The notes: generated by a model not told the origin, from the letters alone. 64,000 bases of DNA from Yersinia frederiksenii ATCC 33641 (GCF_000754805.1 NZ_KN150731.1:2085559-2149558), one strand, 5' to 3'; shown: positions 18,442 through 29,229, numbered from the stretch's first letter. Numbers and translations are program-made.

Positions 18442-18999
18442 GTGATTAACGAAATTAGAAAAGATACCGAAGTACGCATGGAGAAATGCTTAGAAGTCTT
18501 CCAGAGTCATATTAGTAAGATTCGTACTGGTCGCGCTTCTCCAAGCATCCTTGATGGCATTCAGGTTGAGTATTATGGCACTGCTACGCCATTGCGCCAG
18601 TTGGCTAACATCATTGTTGAAGACTCCCGTACTCTGGCGTTGACTGTTTTTGACCGCAGCCTGAGCGCCGCCGTTGAGAAAGCAATCATGACCTCAGATT
18701 TAGGTCTGAATCCTTCTTCTGCAGGGACTGTTATCCGTGTTCCGCTGCCAGCATTGACTGAAGAGCGCCGTAAAGACTTGATTAAAGTTGTGCGCGCAGA
18801 AGCAGAGCAGGGCCGCGTCTCAATTCGCAACGTGCGCCGTGATGCAAACGAAAAAGTGAAAGCGTTGTTGAAAGATAAAGAGATCAGCGAAGACGAAGAT
18901 CGCCGTTCTCAAGATGAGATACAAAAGCTGACCGATGCTTTCATCAAGAAAGTTGATGCGGCCTTGGCTGCGAAAGAAACCGAGTTGATGGATTTCTAA
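18442..18999 (+). CDS. frr: Ribosome recycling factor
   Basis: A 185-residue two-domain protein that, with EF-G, splits post-termination ribosomes. The GTG start at 18442 (reading [17 protein letters not shown]) gives exactly the usual length and follows AAGGG; the upstream in-frame ATG at 18376 would add 22 unrelated residues. Conserved segments [14 protein letters not shown] and [20 protein letters not shown] are visible. Followed by a terminator. Confidence 0.97.
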   Translation: MINEIRKDTEVRMEKCLEVFQSHISKIRTGRASPSILDGIQVEYYGTATPLRQLANIIVEDSRTLALTVFDRSLSAAVEKAIMTSDLGLNPSSAGTVIRVPLPALTEERRKDLIKVVRAEAEQGRVSIRNVRRDANEKVKALLKDKEISEDEDRRSQDEIQKLTDAFIKKVDAALAAKETELMDF

Positions 19000-19015
19000 T
19001 CCTCATTCGTAATGG

Positions 19016-19046
19016 CAGAGCGTCGCTTCGGCGGCGCTTTGTTTTT
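19016..19046 (+). terminator. frr terminator
   Basis: AGCGTCGC and GCGGCGCT pair around TTCG (19019-19038 region), followed by TTGTTTTTA. Confidence 0.85.
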
Positions 19047-19238
19047 AGTCGGTTTAATGTTTTATTAGGCTGATGCTTTATTGGCTAAATATCTTATTAA
19101 AACAATAGATTATCGGCGCAATAAGCTTATTGACAATAAAGCGCCATACAATTGGGTTTGAGGATAAAAGTTTATCGCCTGTTGTACAGGTCGGTCGATG
19201 CCTCGCCTATCATAAAAACAGTTATTCAGAGCACTCTC

Positions 19239-20435
19239 ATGAAGCAACTGACTATTCTTGGTTCTACTGGTTCCATCGGCAACAGCACCTTGGGTGTTGT
19301 ACGCACGAATCCCGAATTATTCAAAGTAACTGCGCTGGTGGCTGGCCGCAATGTCGAACAGATGGCCCAGCAATGCCTTGAGTTCTCTCCCCGCTATGCA
19401 GCAATGTCAGATGAAGAATCGGCGGCAGCATTACGTCGGTTATTAGCTGAGCATGGTTCTCAAACTGAAGTTTATTCAGGCGAAAAGGCGGCCTGTGAAT
19501 TAGCCGCTTTAGATGATGTCGACCAGGTAATGGCGGCCATTGTGGGTGTGGCAGGGTTACCTTCTACATTAGCGGCTATCCGTAAAGGCAAGCAGGTATT
19601 GCTGGCTAATAAAGAATCGCTAATTACCTGTGGCAAGCTCTTTATGGATGAAGTGAAGCACAGCCACGCACAGTTACTCCCCATCGATAGCGAACATAAT
19701 GCTATTTTTCAGAGTTTACCTGAAAACGTTCAGCGCCAATTAGGCTATTCTTCTTTGAGTGAGCATGGTGTCTCCCGCATTATTTTAACTGGCTCTGGTG
19801 GCCCACTGCGAGAAACCCCGTTATCACAATTTGCTGATGTCACACCGGACCAAGCTTGTGCACATCCCAACTGGTCTATGGGGCGTAAAATTTCAGTCGA
19901 CTCAGCGACTATGATGAATAAAGGGCTGGAGTATATCGAGGCTCGCTGGCTATTTAATGCCAGCGCGGAGCAGATAGAAGTGATTTTGCATCCTCAATCT
20001 GTCATTCACTCGATGGTCCGCTATCATGATGGGAGTGTATTGGCACAAATGGGCGCTCCAGATATGCGCACACCTATTGCGCACGCGATGGCGTACCCGA
20101 TGCGAGTTAACTCCGGTGTCGCTCCCTTGGATTTTTGCAAGATTCGTGAATTGACCTTTGGTGACCCGGACTATCAACGTTATCCATGTTTGAAACTGGC
20201 CATTGATGCATCTAACGCAGGGCAGGCTGCGACGACAGCGCTCAATGCAGCAAATGAAATTTCTGTGATGGCATTCTTGGATTCGATAATTCGTTTCACT
20301 GACATTGCAGCAATCAATCGTACTGTTGTAGAGCATTTATCGTTGCAAGAACCAACCAGTGTGGACGAGGTGCTGGTGATTGACCGCCAGGCACGTGATA
20401 TGGCAACGAAAGCAATAGCAAAATTGAATAATTAA
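19239..20435 (+). CDS. dxr: 1-deoxy-D-xylulose 5-phosphate reductoisomerase
   Basis: A 398-residue enzyme that converts DXP to MEP using NADPH, the first committed step of the MEP isoprenoid pathway. The start at 19239 ([20 protein letters not shown]) gives the E. coli length. NADPH-binding GSTGSIGNS is at residues 8-16; the metal and substrate site is seen in [20 protein letters not shown] and [10 protein letters not shown]. Its product pathway feeds the downstream uppS. Confidence 0.97.
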   Translation: MKQLTILGSTGSIGNSTLGVVRTNPELFKVTALVAGRNVEQMAQQCLEFSPRYAAMSDEESAAALRRLLAEHGSQTEVYSGEKAACELAALDDVDQVMAAIVGVAGLPSTLAAIRKGKQVLLANKESLITCGKLFMDEVKHSHAQLLPIDSEHNAIFQSLPENVQRQLGYSSLSEHGVSRIILTGSGGPLRETPLSQFADVTPDQACAHPNWSMGRKISVDSATMMNKGLEYIEARWLFNASAEQIEVILHPQSVIHSMVRYHDGSVLAQMGAPDMRTPIAHAMAYPMRVNSGVAPLDFCKIRELTFGDPDYQRYPCLKLAIDASNAGQAATTALNAANEISVMAFLDSIIRFTDIAAINRTVVEHLSLQEPTSVDEVLVIDRQARDMATKAIAKLNN

Positions 20436-20460
20436 AAGCCTTATCTACTGATGTGGGAAT

Positions 20461-20489
20461 TTGTTAGGGCAGGGCTGAGATGGTATAGT
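20461..20489 (+). promoter_or_regulatory. Candidate sigma-70 promoter between dxr and uppS
   Basis: TTGTTA (20461-20466), 17-bp spacer, TATAGT (20484-20489). Expected start near 20496. It may drive the candidate short RNA and/or the uppS operon. Confidence 0.6.
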
Positions 20490-20495
20490 CAGCAT

Positions 20496-20600
20496 TATCA
20501 ATGGATGGATAGACCATTGATTAGTGGCCCAATAGGTATTTAAACCGTCTATTTTGGCTGTCACTTGAGAAGCCGTGACTTGGTACACGGCTTTTTTTGT
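20496..20600 (+). ncRNA. Candidate small RNA or attenuated leader between dxr and uppS
   Basis: About 105 nt from the expected start of the promoter at 20461-20489 to a perfect terminator. It has a first hairpin (TCAATGG / CCATTGA, about 20497-20520) and the terminal hairpin. No ORF with a ribosome-binding site is present. I do not recognise a named RNA here. Alternatives are a dxr terminator plus unrelated promoter, or an attenuator of uppS. Confidence 0.45.
20570..20600 (+). terminator. Terminator between dxr and uppS
   Basis: AGCCGTG and CACGGCT pair perfectly around an 8-nt loop, followed by seven T residues. It is 135 bp beyond the dxr stop. Confidence 0.9.
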
Positions 20601-20660
20601 GCGCTTACTGCCTAATGTTCGGGACGAACAATTGATTTATTGAGGAAATGAGTTCGCATT

Positions 20661-21419
20661 ATGTCGTCTGTAAATGAAGATAGGGCTAACTTGTCCCCCC
20701 TGACTCCGCGTCATGTTGCTATTATTATGGACGGCAATGGGCGTTGGGCTAAAAATCGGGGGAAATTAAGGGTTTTCGGTCATAAAGCAGGGGTGAAGTC
20801 GGTTCGCCGTGCCGTGAGTTTTGCCGCTTCTCATCAATTAGACGCACTCACGCTTTATGCTTTCAGCAGTGAAAACTGGAACCGCCCTGCTCAAGAAGTC
20901 AGCGCTCTGATGGAGCTTTTTGTTCGAGCGCTGGACAGCGAAGTAAAAAGTCTGCATAAACATAATGTTCGTTTATCAGTTATTGGTGATATCAGTCGAT
21001 TTAGTGAACGTTTGCAACAACGGATCCGTCGCTCAGAAGAGTTAACTGCAGATAATGACGGTCTGAAGCTGAACATTGCTGCCAATTATGGTGGCCGTTG
21101 GGATATTATTCAGGGAATGCGTCACTTAGCTGAGCAGGTACAGCTAGGCGAGTTGCAACCCGCAGATATCAGTGAAGAATCGCTAAACTCGCATATCTGC
21201 CTGCATGAGCAATCTGAGGTAGATTTAGTGATCAGAACCGGTGGTGAACATCGCATCAGTAATTTCTTGTTGTGGCAAATTGCCTATGCTGAACTTTACT
21301 TTACTGATGTACTCTGGCCTGATTTTGATGAACATGTCTTTGAAGGTGCGCTGAATGCATTTGCACAACGCGAGCGTCGCTTCGGGGGAACTACACCTAT
21401 CGATGCCACTGCATCCTAG
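20661..21419 (+). CDS. uppS: Undecaprenyl diphosphate synthase (cis-prenyltransferase)
   Basis: A 252-residue enzyme (also called ispU) that adds eight isopentenyl units to farnesyl-PP to make C55 undecaprenyl-PP, the carrier for peptidoglycan and O-antigen. Family motifs are MDGNGRWAKNRG (residues 23-34), FGHKAG, SSENWNRPAQEV, and VIRTGGEHRISNFLLWQ (near 195). The start follows TTGAGGAAATGAG. It heads a block uppS-cdsA-rseP-bamA-skp with short spacers. Confidence 0.97.
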   Translation: MSSVNEDRANLSPLTPRHVAIIMDGNGRWAKNRGKLRVFGHKAGVKSVRRAVSFAASHQLDALTLYAFSSENWNRPAQEVSALMELFVRALDSEVKSLHKHNVRLSVIGDISRFSERLQQRIRRSEELTADNDGLKLNIAANYGGRWDIIQGMRHLAEQVQLGELQPADISEESLNSHICLHEQSEVDLVIRTGGEHRISNFLLWQIAYAELYFTDVLWPDFDEHVFEGALNAFAQRERRFGGTTPIDATAS

Positions 21420-21428
21420 GGGGAACTT

Positions 21429-22277
21429 TTGCTGAAGTATCGTCTCATAACTGCTTTGATTTTGATTCCGGTTGTCATTGGTGCACTGTTCCTGCTTCCG
21501 CCGGTTGGTTTTGCTATTGTTACTCTCGTTGTCTGCATGCTTGCAGCCTGGGAGTGGGGGCAATTAGCCGGGTTTGCCAGTCGTTCTCAGCGTATTTGGT
21601 TAGCCATACTCTGTGGTTTTCTTCTTGTTTTGATGCTGCTTAGTCTCCCCGCTTATCAGCATTCAGCGCATCTCCCACAAGTGAGTGTGCCACTCTGGCT
21701 CTCTATGGGCTGGTGGATGACTGCATTGATGTTGGTGCTGACTTATCCACGTTCAGCGGCGTTCTGGCGCGACTCTCGCCTCTTGCGTATAATTTTCGGC
21801 ATTCTGACGATTGTCCCGTTCTTCTGGGGCATGGTTGCGCTGCGTCAGTATGGCTATGAACAGAACCATAATATCGGTGCCTGGTGGTTACTGTATGTGA
21901 TGCTCTTGGTGTGGGGGGCTGATTCCGGTGCTTATATGTTCGGAAAACTGTTCGGTAAACACAAATTAGCGCCTAAAGTCTCGCCAGGTAAAACCTGGGA
22001 GGGATTAATTGGCGGTTTACTGACATCAGCTCTGATATCATGGTTGTTTGGTCGATACGCTCCGTTGGATATCATCCCGGAAAAGCTGTTAATCTGTTCC
22101 GTGGTTGCTGCATTGGCCTCGGTACTCGGCGATTTGACCGAAAGTATGTTTAAACGTGAAGCGGGAATCAAAGACAGTGGTCATTTGATTCCTGGTCATG
22201 GTGGGATACTGGATCGTATCGATAGCCTGACCGCAGCTGTGCCGGTATTTGCCTGCTTAATGCTGTTAGTGTTTTAA
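21429..22277 (+). CDS. cdsA: Phosphatidate cytidylyltransferase CdsA
   Basis: A 282-residue integral inner-membrane enzyme making CDP-diacylglycerol from phosphatidate and CTP, the branch point of phospholipid synthesis. About eight hydrophobic segments are visible, and the family signature [20 protein letters not shown] lies near residue 239, with [12 protein letters not shown] before it. The start is TTG at 21429 with GGGGGAAC upstream; the N-terminus [16 protein letters not shown] aligns with E. coli. Only 9 bp from uppS. Confidence 0.96.
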   Translation: MLKYRLITALILIPVVIGALFLLPPVGFAIVTLVVCMLAAWEWGQLAGFASRSQRIWLAILCGFLLVLMLLSLPAYQHSAHLPQVSVPLWLSMGWWMTALMLVLTYPRSAAFWRDSRLLRIIFGILTIVPFFWGMVALRQYGYEQNHNIGAWWLLYVMLLVWGADSGAYMFGKLFGKHKLAPKVSPGKTWEGLIGGLLTSALISWLFGRYAPLDIIPEKLLICSVVAALASVLGDLTESMFKREAGIKDSGHLIPGHGGILDRIDSLTAAVPVFACLMLLVF

Positions 22278-22305
22278 TCCGTCACTGACGGGGAGTTTAG
22301 GGAAT

Positions 22306-23661
22306 ATGATGAGCATACTCTGGAGCCTGGCCGCGTTTATTATCGCACTGGGGATCTTAATTACAGTGCATGAGTTCGGTCACTTTTGGGTGGCTCGGCG
22401 CTGTGGTGTCCGTGTTGAGCGCTTTTCGGTCGGTTTTGGTAAAGCGCTATGGCGTCGGACTGATCGCCTGGGTACCGAGTATGTTATCGCCCTTATTCCA
22501 TTGGGTGGCTACGTTAAAATGTTGGATGAGCGGGTAGAGGCTGTCGCGCCAGAATTCCGCCATCAATCCTTTAACAACAAAACTGTTTTACAACGCGCGG
22601 CAATCGTCAGCGCGGGTCCTATTGCCAACTTCCTTTTTGCGGTAATTGCATACTGGCTAGTGTTTATCATTGGTGTGCCAAGTGTACGCCCGGTTGTGGG
22701 GGATATTTCACCACAATCCATTGCTGCACAAGCCAATATTTCTCCGGGAATGGAACTTAAGTCTGTAGATGGTATCGAAACGCCTGACTGGGATTCTGTT
22801 CGTTTGGCATTAATCAGTAAAATTGGCGATAAGCAAACACAAGTTGGTGTTGCGCCATTTGGTTCTACCAATGTGGTGCAAAAAACCTTGGATTTGCAAC
22901 AGTGGCAATTTGAACCAGATAAACAAGATCCTGTCGTAGCATTGGGTATTATTCCTCGTGGACCGCAGATTGAATCCGTTCTGGCTGAAGTCCAATCAGG
23001 GTCAGCGGCAGAAAGAGCGGGTTTACAAGCGGGGGATAGGATAGTTAAAGTTGGTGGCCAGTTATTGGACCGCTGGCAAACATTTGTTTTACAAGTTCGA
23101 GATAACCCCGGTAAAGCACTGGTGTTAGATATTGAAAGGGGAGGTACCCCCTTGTCTTTAACCTTGATACCAGATACAAAATCGGTTGGAGAAAACCGCA
23201 GTGAAGGTTTTGCGGGTGTAGTGCCGAAAGTTATACCGCTTCCGGATGAATATAGAACGATTCGCCAATATGGTCCGTTTACGGCATTCTACCAAGCTGG
23301 GGATAAAACCTGGCAGTTGATGCGGTTGACGGTAAGCATGTTGGGTAAACTGATTACTGGTGATGTTAAGCTGAATAACTTGAGTGGCCCGATATCTATT
23401 GCACAAGGTGCTGGGGTTTCAGCTGAGTACGGATTGGTATATTACCTGATGTTTTTGGCGCTAATCAGTGTCAATTTGGGCATTATCAATTTGTTCCCGT
23501 TACCGGTGTTAGATGGTGGACATCTGCTCTTCCTGGCGATAGAAAAGCTGAAGGGTGGGCCGGTTTCTGAGCGAGTACAAGACTTCAGTTATCGCATCGG
23601 CTCGGTTTTGCTGGTGCTATTAATGGGGCTTGCACTTTTCAATGATTTCTCCCGTCTTTAA
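22306..23661 (+). CDS. rseP: Site-2 protease RseP
   Basis: A 451-residue inner-membrane zinc metalloprotease that makes the second cut in RseA after DegS, releasing sigma-E; it also clears signal peptides. The active site HEFGH is at residues 22-26 in the first membrane segment, and the LDG motif ([10 protein letters not shown]) lies near residue 401. Two tandem periplasmic PDZ domains span about 115-310. Sequence and length match E. coli RseP. Part of the uppS-bamA block. Confidence 0.97.
   Translation: MMSILWSLAAFIIALGILITVHEFGHFWVARRCGVRVERFSVGFGKALWRRTDRLGTEYVIALIPLGGYVKMLDERVEAVAPEFRHQSFNNKTVLQRAAIVSAGPIANFLFAVIAYWLVFIIGVPSVRPVVGDISPQSIAAQANISPGMELKSVDGIETPDWDSVRLALISKIGDKQTQVGVAPFGSTNVVQKTLDLQQWQFEPDKQDPVVALGIIPRGPQIESVLAEVQSGSAAERAGLQAGDRIVKVGGQLLDRWQTFVLQVRDNPGKALVLDIERGGTPLSLTLIPDTKSVGENRSEGFAGVVPKVIPLPDEYRTIRQYGPFTAFYQAGDKTWQLMRLTVSMLGKLITGDVKLNNLSGPISIAQGAGVSAEYGLVYYLMFLALISVNLGIINLFPLPVLDGGHLLFLAIEKLKGGPVSERVQDFSYRIGSVLLVLLMGLALFNDFSRL
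22752..22780 (+). promoter_or_regulatory. Candidate sigma-E promoter for bamA inside rseP
   Basis: GGAACTT (22752-22758), 16-bp spacer, TCGAAA (22775-22780). The first element is a perfect sigma-E -35 match and the second a fair -10 match. Sigma-E control of bamA from within rseP is reported in E. coli; the exact site here is my inference and also lies over conserved coding sequence. Confidence 0.4.
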
Positions 23662-23697
23662 CGGCTGGGGATAGGTTAGGAAGAACGCATAACAACG

Positions 23698-26085
23698 ATG
23701 GCGATGAAAAAGTTGCTCATAGCGTCGCTGCTGTTTGGCAGCGCCACCGTATACGGTGCAGACGGGTTCGTAGTGAAAGATATTCATTTCGAAGGCCTGC
23801 AACGGGTCGCCGTCGGTGCGGCGTTACTTAATATGCCGGTTCGCGTAGGCGATACCGTCAGTGATGATGACATCGGTAATACTATCCGTGCGTTGTTTGC
23901 TACAGGCAACTTCGAGGACGTTCGTGTCCTGCGCGATGGTGATACGCTGATTGTTCAAGTCAAAGAACGCCCAACGATTGCCAGCATCACTTTCTCCGGT
24001 AATAAAGCGGTGAAAGATGACATGCTTAAGCAGAATCTGGAGGCCTCTGGCGTCCGGGTTGGCGAAGCCCTGGACCGTACCACTATATCCAACATTGAAA
24101 AAGGACTCGAAGACTTCTACTACAGTGTGGGTAAATACAGCGCTTCAGTGAAAGCTGTTGTTACGCCACTACCACGTAATCGTGTCGATCTCAAACTGGT
24201 CTTTACTGAAGGTGTGTCTGCAAAAATTCAGCAGATCAACATCGTAGGTAACCACAGTTTCACCACTGATGAACTTATCTCGCGCTTCCAATTGCGTGAT
24301 GAAGTGCCATGGTGGAACGTTGTTGGTGATCGCAAATATCAGAAGCAGAAACTGGCCGGTGACCTTGAAACTTTGCGCAGTTTCTATCTGGACCGTGGTT
24401 ATGCCCGCTTTAATATCGATTCGACTCAAGTGAGCCTGACGCCAGATAAAAAAGGCATCTACATCACAATCAATATTACTGAAGGCAATCAATACAAGCT
24501 TAACAGTGTGGTCGTGAGTGGCAATCTTGCTGGTCACCAATCTGCAGCCGATAAGCTGGTCCAGATTGAGCCGGGTGAATTGTTTAACGGCAGCAAAGTC
24601 ACACGCATGGAAGAAGACATCAAGAAGATGTTGGGCCGCTATGGCTACGCTTACCCACGTGTGGTATCTCAACCTGAAATTAACGACGCTGATAAAACAG
24701 TTAAACTGCATATCAATGTAGATGCGGGTAACCGTTTCTATGTTCGTAATGTTCGTTTCGAAGGCAATGACACCAGTAAAGATTCCGTATTGCGCCGTGA
24801 AATGCGCCAGATGGAAGGTGCATGGCTGGGTAATGATCAGGTCGAAGCCGGTAAAGAACGGTTGAACCGTTTGGGCTATTTCGAAACCGTTGATGTTGAA
24901 ACTCAGCGTGTTCCGGGAACAGCTGATCAGGTTGATGTGACTTATAAAGTTAAAGAACGAAACACAGGTAGCCTGAACTTTGGTATCGGTTACGGTACTG
25001 AAAGCGGTGTAAGCTTCCAGGTTGGCGTTCAGCAAGATAACTGGTTGGGTACCGGTAATACCGTTGGGCTTAACGGCACAAAGAATGATTACCAGACTTA
25101 TGCTGAGTTTACCTTAACTGACCCTTACTTCACTGTTGATGGTGTAAGTCTGGGCGGGCGTATCTTCTATAATGACTTTAAAGCAGATAATGCAGACCTG
25201 TCTGGCTATACCAACAGCAGCTACGGTGTTGACGGTACTTTAGGCTTCCCTATCAATGAAAATAACTCATTGCGTGTTGGCTTAGGTTACGTCCATAACG
25301 ACCTGTCTGATATGGAACCGCAAGTCGCGATGTGGCGCTATCTGGATTCAGTAGGCCAACGACCAGGCTATACTGGTCGTGAAGGCTTTACTACAGATGA
25401 CTTTACGCTGAACCTGGGTTGGACATATAACAACCTTGACCGTGGTTTCTTCCCAACTTCGGGTGTGAAATCATCGGTGAATACGAAAGTTACCGTGCCA
25501 GGCTCTGATAATGAGTTCTACAAGGTGACATTCGATACATCAGCATATCGGCCATTGGATGAAGATCGTTCATGGGTGCTCTTGGGCCGTGGTCGCTTGG
25601 GTTATGGCGGCGGTATCGGTTCGAAAGAGATGCCATTCTACGAGAACTTCTATGCAGGCGGTTCCAGCTCTGTTCGTGGCTTCCGATCGAATAACATTGG
25701 TCCAAAAGCTGCGTATTATGCCAATAATGGGGCTACAGTTAATAATTCTACCGATGCAGTTGGTGGTAACGCGATGGCGGTGGCCAGTTTAGAACTGATT
25801 ACACCAACACCGTTTATTAGTGAGAAATACTCAAACTCTGTACGGACCTCATTCTTCATTGATTCCGGTACGGTATGGGATACTAATTGGGAAAATACCG
25901 CAGAGACACGTGCTGCAGGTATACCTGATTACAGTAAAGCCAGTAATATTCGTGTGTCTGCCGGTGTGTCCTTACAATGGATGTCTCCATTGGGGCCATT
26001 AGTGTTCTCATATGCTAAACCGGTTAAAGATTACGAAGGTGATAAGTCAGAGCAATTCCAGTTTAACATTGGTAAAACTTGGTAA
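23698..26085 (+). CDS. bamA: Outer membrane protein assembly factor BamA
   Basis: A 795-residue outer-membrane protein that folds and inserts beta-barrels. It has a signal peptide (residues 1-20, ending VYGA), five POTRA domains (about 21-420) and a 16-strand barrel ending in the C-terminal FQFNIGKTW signature. The loop-6 VRGF motif is at 659-662. Compared with E. coli BamA (810 residues) it is shorter mainly in the segment after GPKAAYY, near residue 670, where the cysteine pair of E. coli is absent. An alternative start is the in-frame ATG at 23704. Confidence 0.98.
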   Translation: MAMKKLLIASLLFGSATVYGADGFVVKDIHFEGLQRVAVGAALLNMPVRVGDTVSDDDIGNTIRALFATGNFEDVRVLRDGDTLIVQVKERPTIASITFSGNKAVKDDMLKQNLEASGVRVGEALDRTTISNIEKGLEDFYYSVGKYSASVKAVVTPLPRNRVDLKLVFTEGVSAKIQQINIVGNHSFTTDELISRFQLRDEVPWWNVVGDRKYQKQKLAGDLETLRSFYLDRGYARFNIDSTQVSLTPDKKGIYITINITEGNQYKLNSVVVSGNLAGHQSAADKLVQIEPGELFNGSKVTRMEEDIKKMLGRYGYAYPRVVSQPEINDADKTVKLHINVDAGNRFYVRNVRFEGNDTSKDSVLRREMRQMEGAWLGNDQVEAGKERLNRLGYFETVDVETQRVPGTADQVDVTYKVKERNTGSLNFGIGYGTESGVSFQVGVQQDNWLGTGNTVGLNGTKNDYQTYAEFTLTDPYFTVDGVSLGGRIFYNDFKADNADLSGYTNSSYGVDGTLGFPINENNSLRVGLGYVHNDLSDMEPQVAMWRYLDSVGQRPGYTGREGFTTDDFTLNLGWTYNNLDRGFFPTSGVKSSVNTKVTVPGSDNEFYKVTFDTSAYRPLDEDRSWVLLGRGRLGYGGGIGSKEMPFYENFYAGGSSSVRGFRSNNIGPKAAYYANNGATVNNSTDAVGGNAMAVASLELITPTPFISEKYSNSVRTSFFIDSGTVWDTNWENTAETRAAGIPDYSKASNIRVSAGVSLQWMSPLGPLVFSYAKPVKDYEGDKSEQFQFNIGKTW

Positions 26086-26156
26086 TTGATTGGCGAAGTA
26101 GTACTGAATTTTAAAGACAGCACTGGTAGTTGAAATACCCTAAAGTAGCGTCAGCT

Positions 26157-26185
26157 TTGACTGGCGCTATGCTAGGGATTATTCA
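26157..26185 (+). promoter_or_regulatory. Candidate promoter upstream of skp
   Basis: TTGACT (26157-26162), 17-bp spacer, TATTCA (26180-26185), in the gap between bamA and skp. Partly overlaps a hairpin (AGCGTCAG/CTGGCGCT) that could weakly terminate bamA transcripts. Confidence 0.4.
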
Positions 26186-26243
26186 GTATTAAGTGCACTT
26201 CAAGGTGTCTCTGACACAAACGGGTAATGGTAAGGAGTTTATA

Positions 26244-26741
26244 GTGAAAAAGTGGTTGTGTGCCGCAGGTCTAGGTTTAGCATTGGCTGCTTCAGCCAGC
26301 GTTCAAGCCGCTGACAAAATTGCTATTGTTAACGTTTCCAGCATTTTCCAACAATTACCTGCGCGTGAAACCGTAGCTAAGCAGCTGGAGAATGAATTCA
26401 AAGGCCGTGCAACCGAACTGCAAGGAATGGAGCGCGATCTGCAGACTAAAATGCAGAAGCTGCAACGTGACGGTTCTACCATGAAAGCCAGCGATCGTAC
26501 CAAGCTGGAAAACGACGTAATGAAACAGCGTGAAACTTTCTCTACCAAAGCCCAGGCTTTTGAGCAAGACAATCGCCGTCGTCAGATGGAAGAACGTAAC
26601 AAAATTCTGAGCCGTATTCAGGATGCTGTTAAGCTTGTTGCCAGCAAAGGCGGTTATGACGTAGTGATCGATGCAAATGCTGTTGCATATGCAGACTCTT
26701 CTAAAGATATCACTGCTGACGTGCTGAAACAGGTTAAATAA
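26244..26741 (+). CDS. skp: Periplasmic chaperone Skp (OmpH)
   Basis: A 165-residue trimeric periplasmic chaperone that carries unfolded outer-membrane proteins to the Bam complex. The GTG start at 26244 follows TAAGGAG (26231-26237) and begins the signal peptide [20 protein letters not shown], cut before ADKIAIVN. The rest is a long charged helical coiled-coil hairpin (about residues 45-130), which forms the tentacles. An upstream frame exists from 26193 but would hide the signal peptide. Three bases separate it from lpxD. Confidence 0.96.
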   Translation: MKKWLCAAGLGLALAASASVQAADKIAIVNVSSIFQQLPARETVAKQLENEFKGRATELQGMERDLQTKMQKLQRDGSTMKASDRTKLENDVMKQRETFSTKAQAFEQDNRRRQMEERNKILSRIQDAVKLVASKGGYDVVIDANAVAYADSSKDITADVLKQVK

Positions 26742-26744
26742 AAC

Positions 26745-27767
26745 ATGCCTTCAATTCGACTGGCTGATTTAGCCCAGCAGTTGGATGCACAGGTGCACGG
26801 TGATGGCGATCTCGTCATCACCGGCATCGCTTCTATGCATTCTGCCGAGCCTTCGCAAATCACATTTTTGTCAAACAGCCGCTATCAGGAACAACTCGCT
26901 ACCTGCAATGCAGGGGCTGTGGTGTTGACTGAGGCAGATTTGCCATTTTGTAAGTCTGCGGCTTTAGTCGTTAAAAATCCTTATTTAACCTATGCGCGCA
27001 TGGCTCAGATAATGGATACCACTCCTCAACCGGCACAAGATATTGCCCCAAGTGCGGTAGTTTCTGCGCAGGCAACGCTGGGAGAGAAGGTTTCTATTGG
27101 TGCAAATGCAGTGATAGAGTCCGGTGTTGTGCTGGGCGATAACGTTGTTATCGGTGCTGGCTGCTTTATTGGTAAGAATACTCACATTGGTGCAGGTAGC
27201 CGTTTGTGGGCCAATGTCTCCGTTTATCATGAAGTTGTGATTGGACAAAACTGTCTGATTCAATCCGGTACGGTCATTGGTGCAGATGGTTTTGGCTATG
27301 CAAATGATCGTGGTAACTGGATAAAAATTCCCCAGCTAGGTTCTGTACATATTGGCGATCGTGTTGAGATTGGTGCCTGTACAACGATTGACCGTGGGGC
27401 ATTGGATAACACGATTATTGGTAATGGCGTGATCATTGATAACCAATGTCAGATTGCACATAACGTTGTGATTGGCGACAATACCGCAGTTGCGGGTGGT
27501 GTTATCATGGCAGGCAGTCTGAAAGTCGGACGCTATTGTATGATAGGCGGTGCCAGTGTGATCAATGGTCACATGGAGATTTGTGACAAAGTTACAATCA
27601 CCGGGATGGGAATGGTGATGCGTCCAATCACTGAACCTGGGTTATACTCCTCCGGAATTCCGCTACAACCGAACAAAGTTTGGCGCAAGACAGCTGCTTT
27701 AGTGATGAATATTGATGGGATTAATAAACGCTTAAAAGCTATTGAGCGCAAAATCGATAAAGAATAA
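26745..27767 (+). CDS. lpxD: UDP-3-O-(3-hydroxymyristoyl)glucosamine N-acyltransferase LpxD
   Basis: A 340-residue enzyme of lipid A synthesis that adds the second, N-linked 3-hydroxyacyl chain. An N-terminal uridine-binding domain precedes a left-handed beta-helix of hexapeptide repeats from about residue 100 to 300. The catalytic histidine lies in [10 protein letters not shown] (about residue 240). A C-terminal helix ends [12 protein letters not shown]. It opens the lpxD-fabZ-lpxA-lpxB-rnhB series. Confidence 0.97.
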   Translation: MPSIRLADLAQQLDAQVHGDGDLVITGIASMHSAEPSQITFLSNSRYQEQLATCNAGAVVLTEADLPFCKSAALVVKNPYLTYARMAQIMDTTPQPAQDIAPSAVVSAQATLGEKVSIGANAVIESGVVLGDNVVIGAGCFIGKNTHIGAGSRLWANVSVYHEVVIGQNCLIQSGTVIGADGFGYANDRGNWIKIPQLGSVHIGDRVEIGACTTIDRGALDNTIIGNGVIIDNQCQIAHNVVIGDNTAVAGGVIMAGSLKVGRYCMIGGASVINGHMEICDKVTITGMGMVMRPITEPGLYSSGIPLQPNKVWRKTAALVMNIDGINKRLKAIERKIDKE

Positions 27768-27850
27768 TCACTTTAGCCCGAAACTCTGAGCAAATAATCA
27801 AACTTATTGGTAGTGAATACCAAAAGTAAGTGTAAAGAGTTCATAATTTG

Positions 27851-27891
27851 CGGCCTGCCTAATGCCTCCTTATTTGGGGCTGTGCAGGCCG
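27851..27891 (+). other. Hairpin between lpxD and fabZ
   Basis: CGGCCTGC (27851-27858) pairs perfectly with GCAGGCCG (27884-27891) around a 25-nt loop. No T-run follows, so a processing or stability role is more likely than termination. Confidence 0.45.
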
Positions 27892-27930
27892 TGTTGTTGA
27901 TAGCATCAGTTTTTAGACAGGAAGAGTATT

Positions 27931-28434
27931 TTGACTACTGACACTCATACTCTGCATATCGAAGAGATTTTGGATCTACTCCCGCACCGTTTTCCGTTTT
28001 TGCTGGTAGATCGCGTCCTCGACTTTGAGGAAGGCAAATTTCTACGTGCAGTGAAGAACGTCTCTTTCAACGAGCCATTTTTTCAAGGCCACTTTCCAGG
28101 TAAGCCAATCTTCCCTGGTGTATTGATATTGGAAGCGATGGCTCAGGCTACCGGGATCTTGGCATTTAAGAGCCGTGGTAAACTTGAACCAGGTGAGCTT
28201 TATTATTTTGCTGGTATTGATGAAGCCCGCTTCAAGCGCCCAGTAGTGCCTGGCGATCAAATGATCATGGAAGTTGAGTTTGTCAAAGAACGCCGTGGTC
28301 TGACTCGCTTTACTGGTGTTGCAAAAGTTGATGGTGAAATTGTTTGTACAGCAACCATGATGTGTGCTCGTAGCAAACCGGCAACAGCGCCAGTAGAGGC
28401 AGCAGTTGTAAAGCCTGACGTTAAGGAGTCCTGA
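27931..28434 (+). CDS. fabZ: 3-hydroxyacyl-[ACP] dehydratase FabZ
   Basis: A 167-residue hot-dog-fold dehydratase of fatty acid elongation. The catalytic histidine is in [11 protein letters not shown] (near residue 54) and the catalytic glutamate in LILEAMAQ (near 68). The start is TTG at 27931 with AGGAAGAG upstream; the N-terminus [19 protein letters not shown] fits E. coli. It is about 16 residues longer than the E. coli protein (151), through an Ala/Pro/Val-rich tail after CARSKP. Competes with LpxA for 3-hydroxymyristoyl-ACP. Confidence 0.97.
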   Translation: MTTDTHTLHIEEILDLLPHRFPFLLVDRVLDFEEGKFLRAVKNVSFNEPFFQGHFPGKPIFPGVLILEAMAQATGILAFKSRGKLEPGELYYFAGIDEARFKRPVVPGDQMIMEVEFVKERRGLTRFTGVAKVDGEIVCTATMMCARSKPATAPVEAAVVKPDVKES

Positions 28435-28437
28435 TAC

Positions 28438-29226
28438 GTGATTGACAAAACCGCCGTTATCCATCCAAGTTCTATCGTCGAAGAAGGTGCCATTATTGGT
28501 GCCGGCGTTCATATTGGCCCCTTCTGTTTCGTCGGATCCCAGGTGGAAATCGGCGCTGGCACGGAACTGAAATCCCATGTCGTCGTTAATGGAATAACAA
28601 AAATTGGCTGTGATAATCAGATTTATCAGTTTGCTTCGATTGGTGAAGCTAACCAAGATCTGAAATATGCAGGTGAGCCTACTCGCGTCGAGATCGGCGA
28701 TCGTAACCGTATCCGCGAAAGTGTTTCTATCCACCGTGGCACAGTCCAAGGTGGTGGGTTAACCAAAGTAGGCAGCGATAATTTACTCATGATTAATGCC
28801 CATATAGCCCATGATTGCATCATTGGCAGTCGTTGTATTCTTGCAAACAATGCAACGTTGGGTGGGCATGTAGAAATTGACGATTATGCCATTATTGGCG
28901 GTATGACGGCAGTTCACCAATTCTGCGTGATCGGCGCGCATGTCATGGTGGGCGGTTGTTCAGGTGTTGCTCAAGACGTGCCTCCTTTTGTCATCGCTCA
29001 AGGCAACCACGCGACACCATTTGGTATTAATATCGAAGGGTTGAAGCGCCGTGGCTTCGACAAAGAATCACTTCATGCTATCCGCAATGCATACAAACTG
29101 TTGTATCGCAGTGGCCGGACTCTGGACGAAGTTAAGCCAGAAATTGCCGAACTGGCGAAGCAACACCCGGCGGTTCAGGCATTCAGTGATTTCTTTGAAC
29201 GTTCGACTCGCGGCATTATTCGCTGA
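28438..29226 (+). CDS. lpxA: UDP-N-acetylglucosamine O-acyltransferase LpxA
   Basis: A 262-residue trimeric enzyme, first step of lipid A synthesis, transferring 3-hydroxymyristate from ACP to the 3-OH of UDP-GlcNAc. A left-handed beta-helix covers residues 1 to about 190. The catalytic histidine lies in [12 protein letters not shown] (about residue 125), and [13 protein letters not shown] follows. It starts with GTG at 28438, three bases after the fabZ stop, preceded by AAGGAG. Confidence 0.97.
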   Translation: MIDKTAVIHPSSIVEEGAIIGAGVHIGPFCFVGSQVEIGAGTELKSHVVVNGITKIGCDNQIYQFASIGEANQDLKYAGEPTRVEIGDRNRIRESVSIHRGTVQGGGLTKVGSDNLLMINAHIAHDCIIGSRCILANNATLGGHVEIDDYAIIGGMTAVHQFCVIGAHVMVGGCSGVAQDVPPFVIAQGNHATPFGINIEGLKRRGFDKESLHAIRNAYKLLYRSGRTLDEVKPEIAELAKQHPAVQAFSDFFERSTRGIIR

Positions 29227-29229
29227 CCT

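Noticed and set aside
21422-21450. GGAACTT before cdsA, considered as a sigma-E promoter
   Set aside because: The -35 sequence coincides with the cdsA ribosome-binding region, and the expected -10 (TCATAA at 16 bp) is a weak match.
24169-25035. 288-codon open frame antisense to bamA, and a similar 235-codon frame antisense to fabZ/lpxA (28042-28749)
   Set aside because: Their length follows from codon bias of the highly conserved sense genes; translated sequences are rich in F, T and N without domain features and overlap essential genes entirely.
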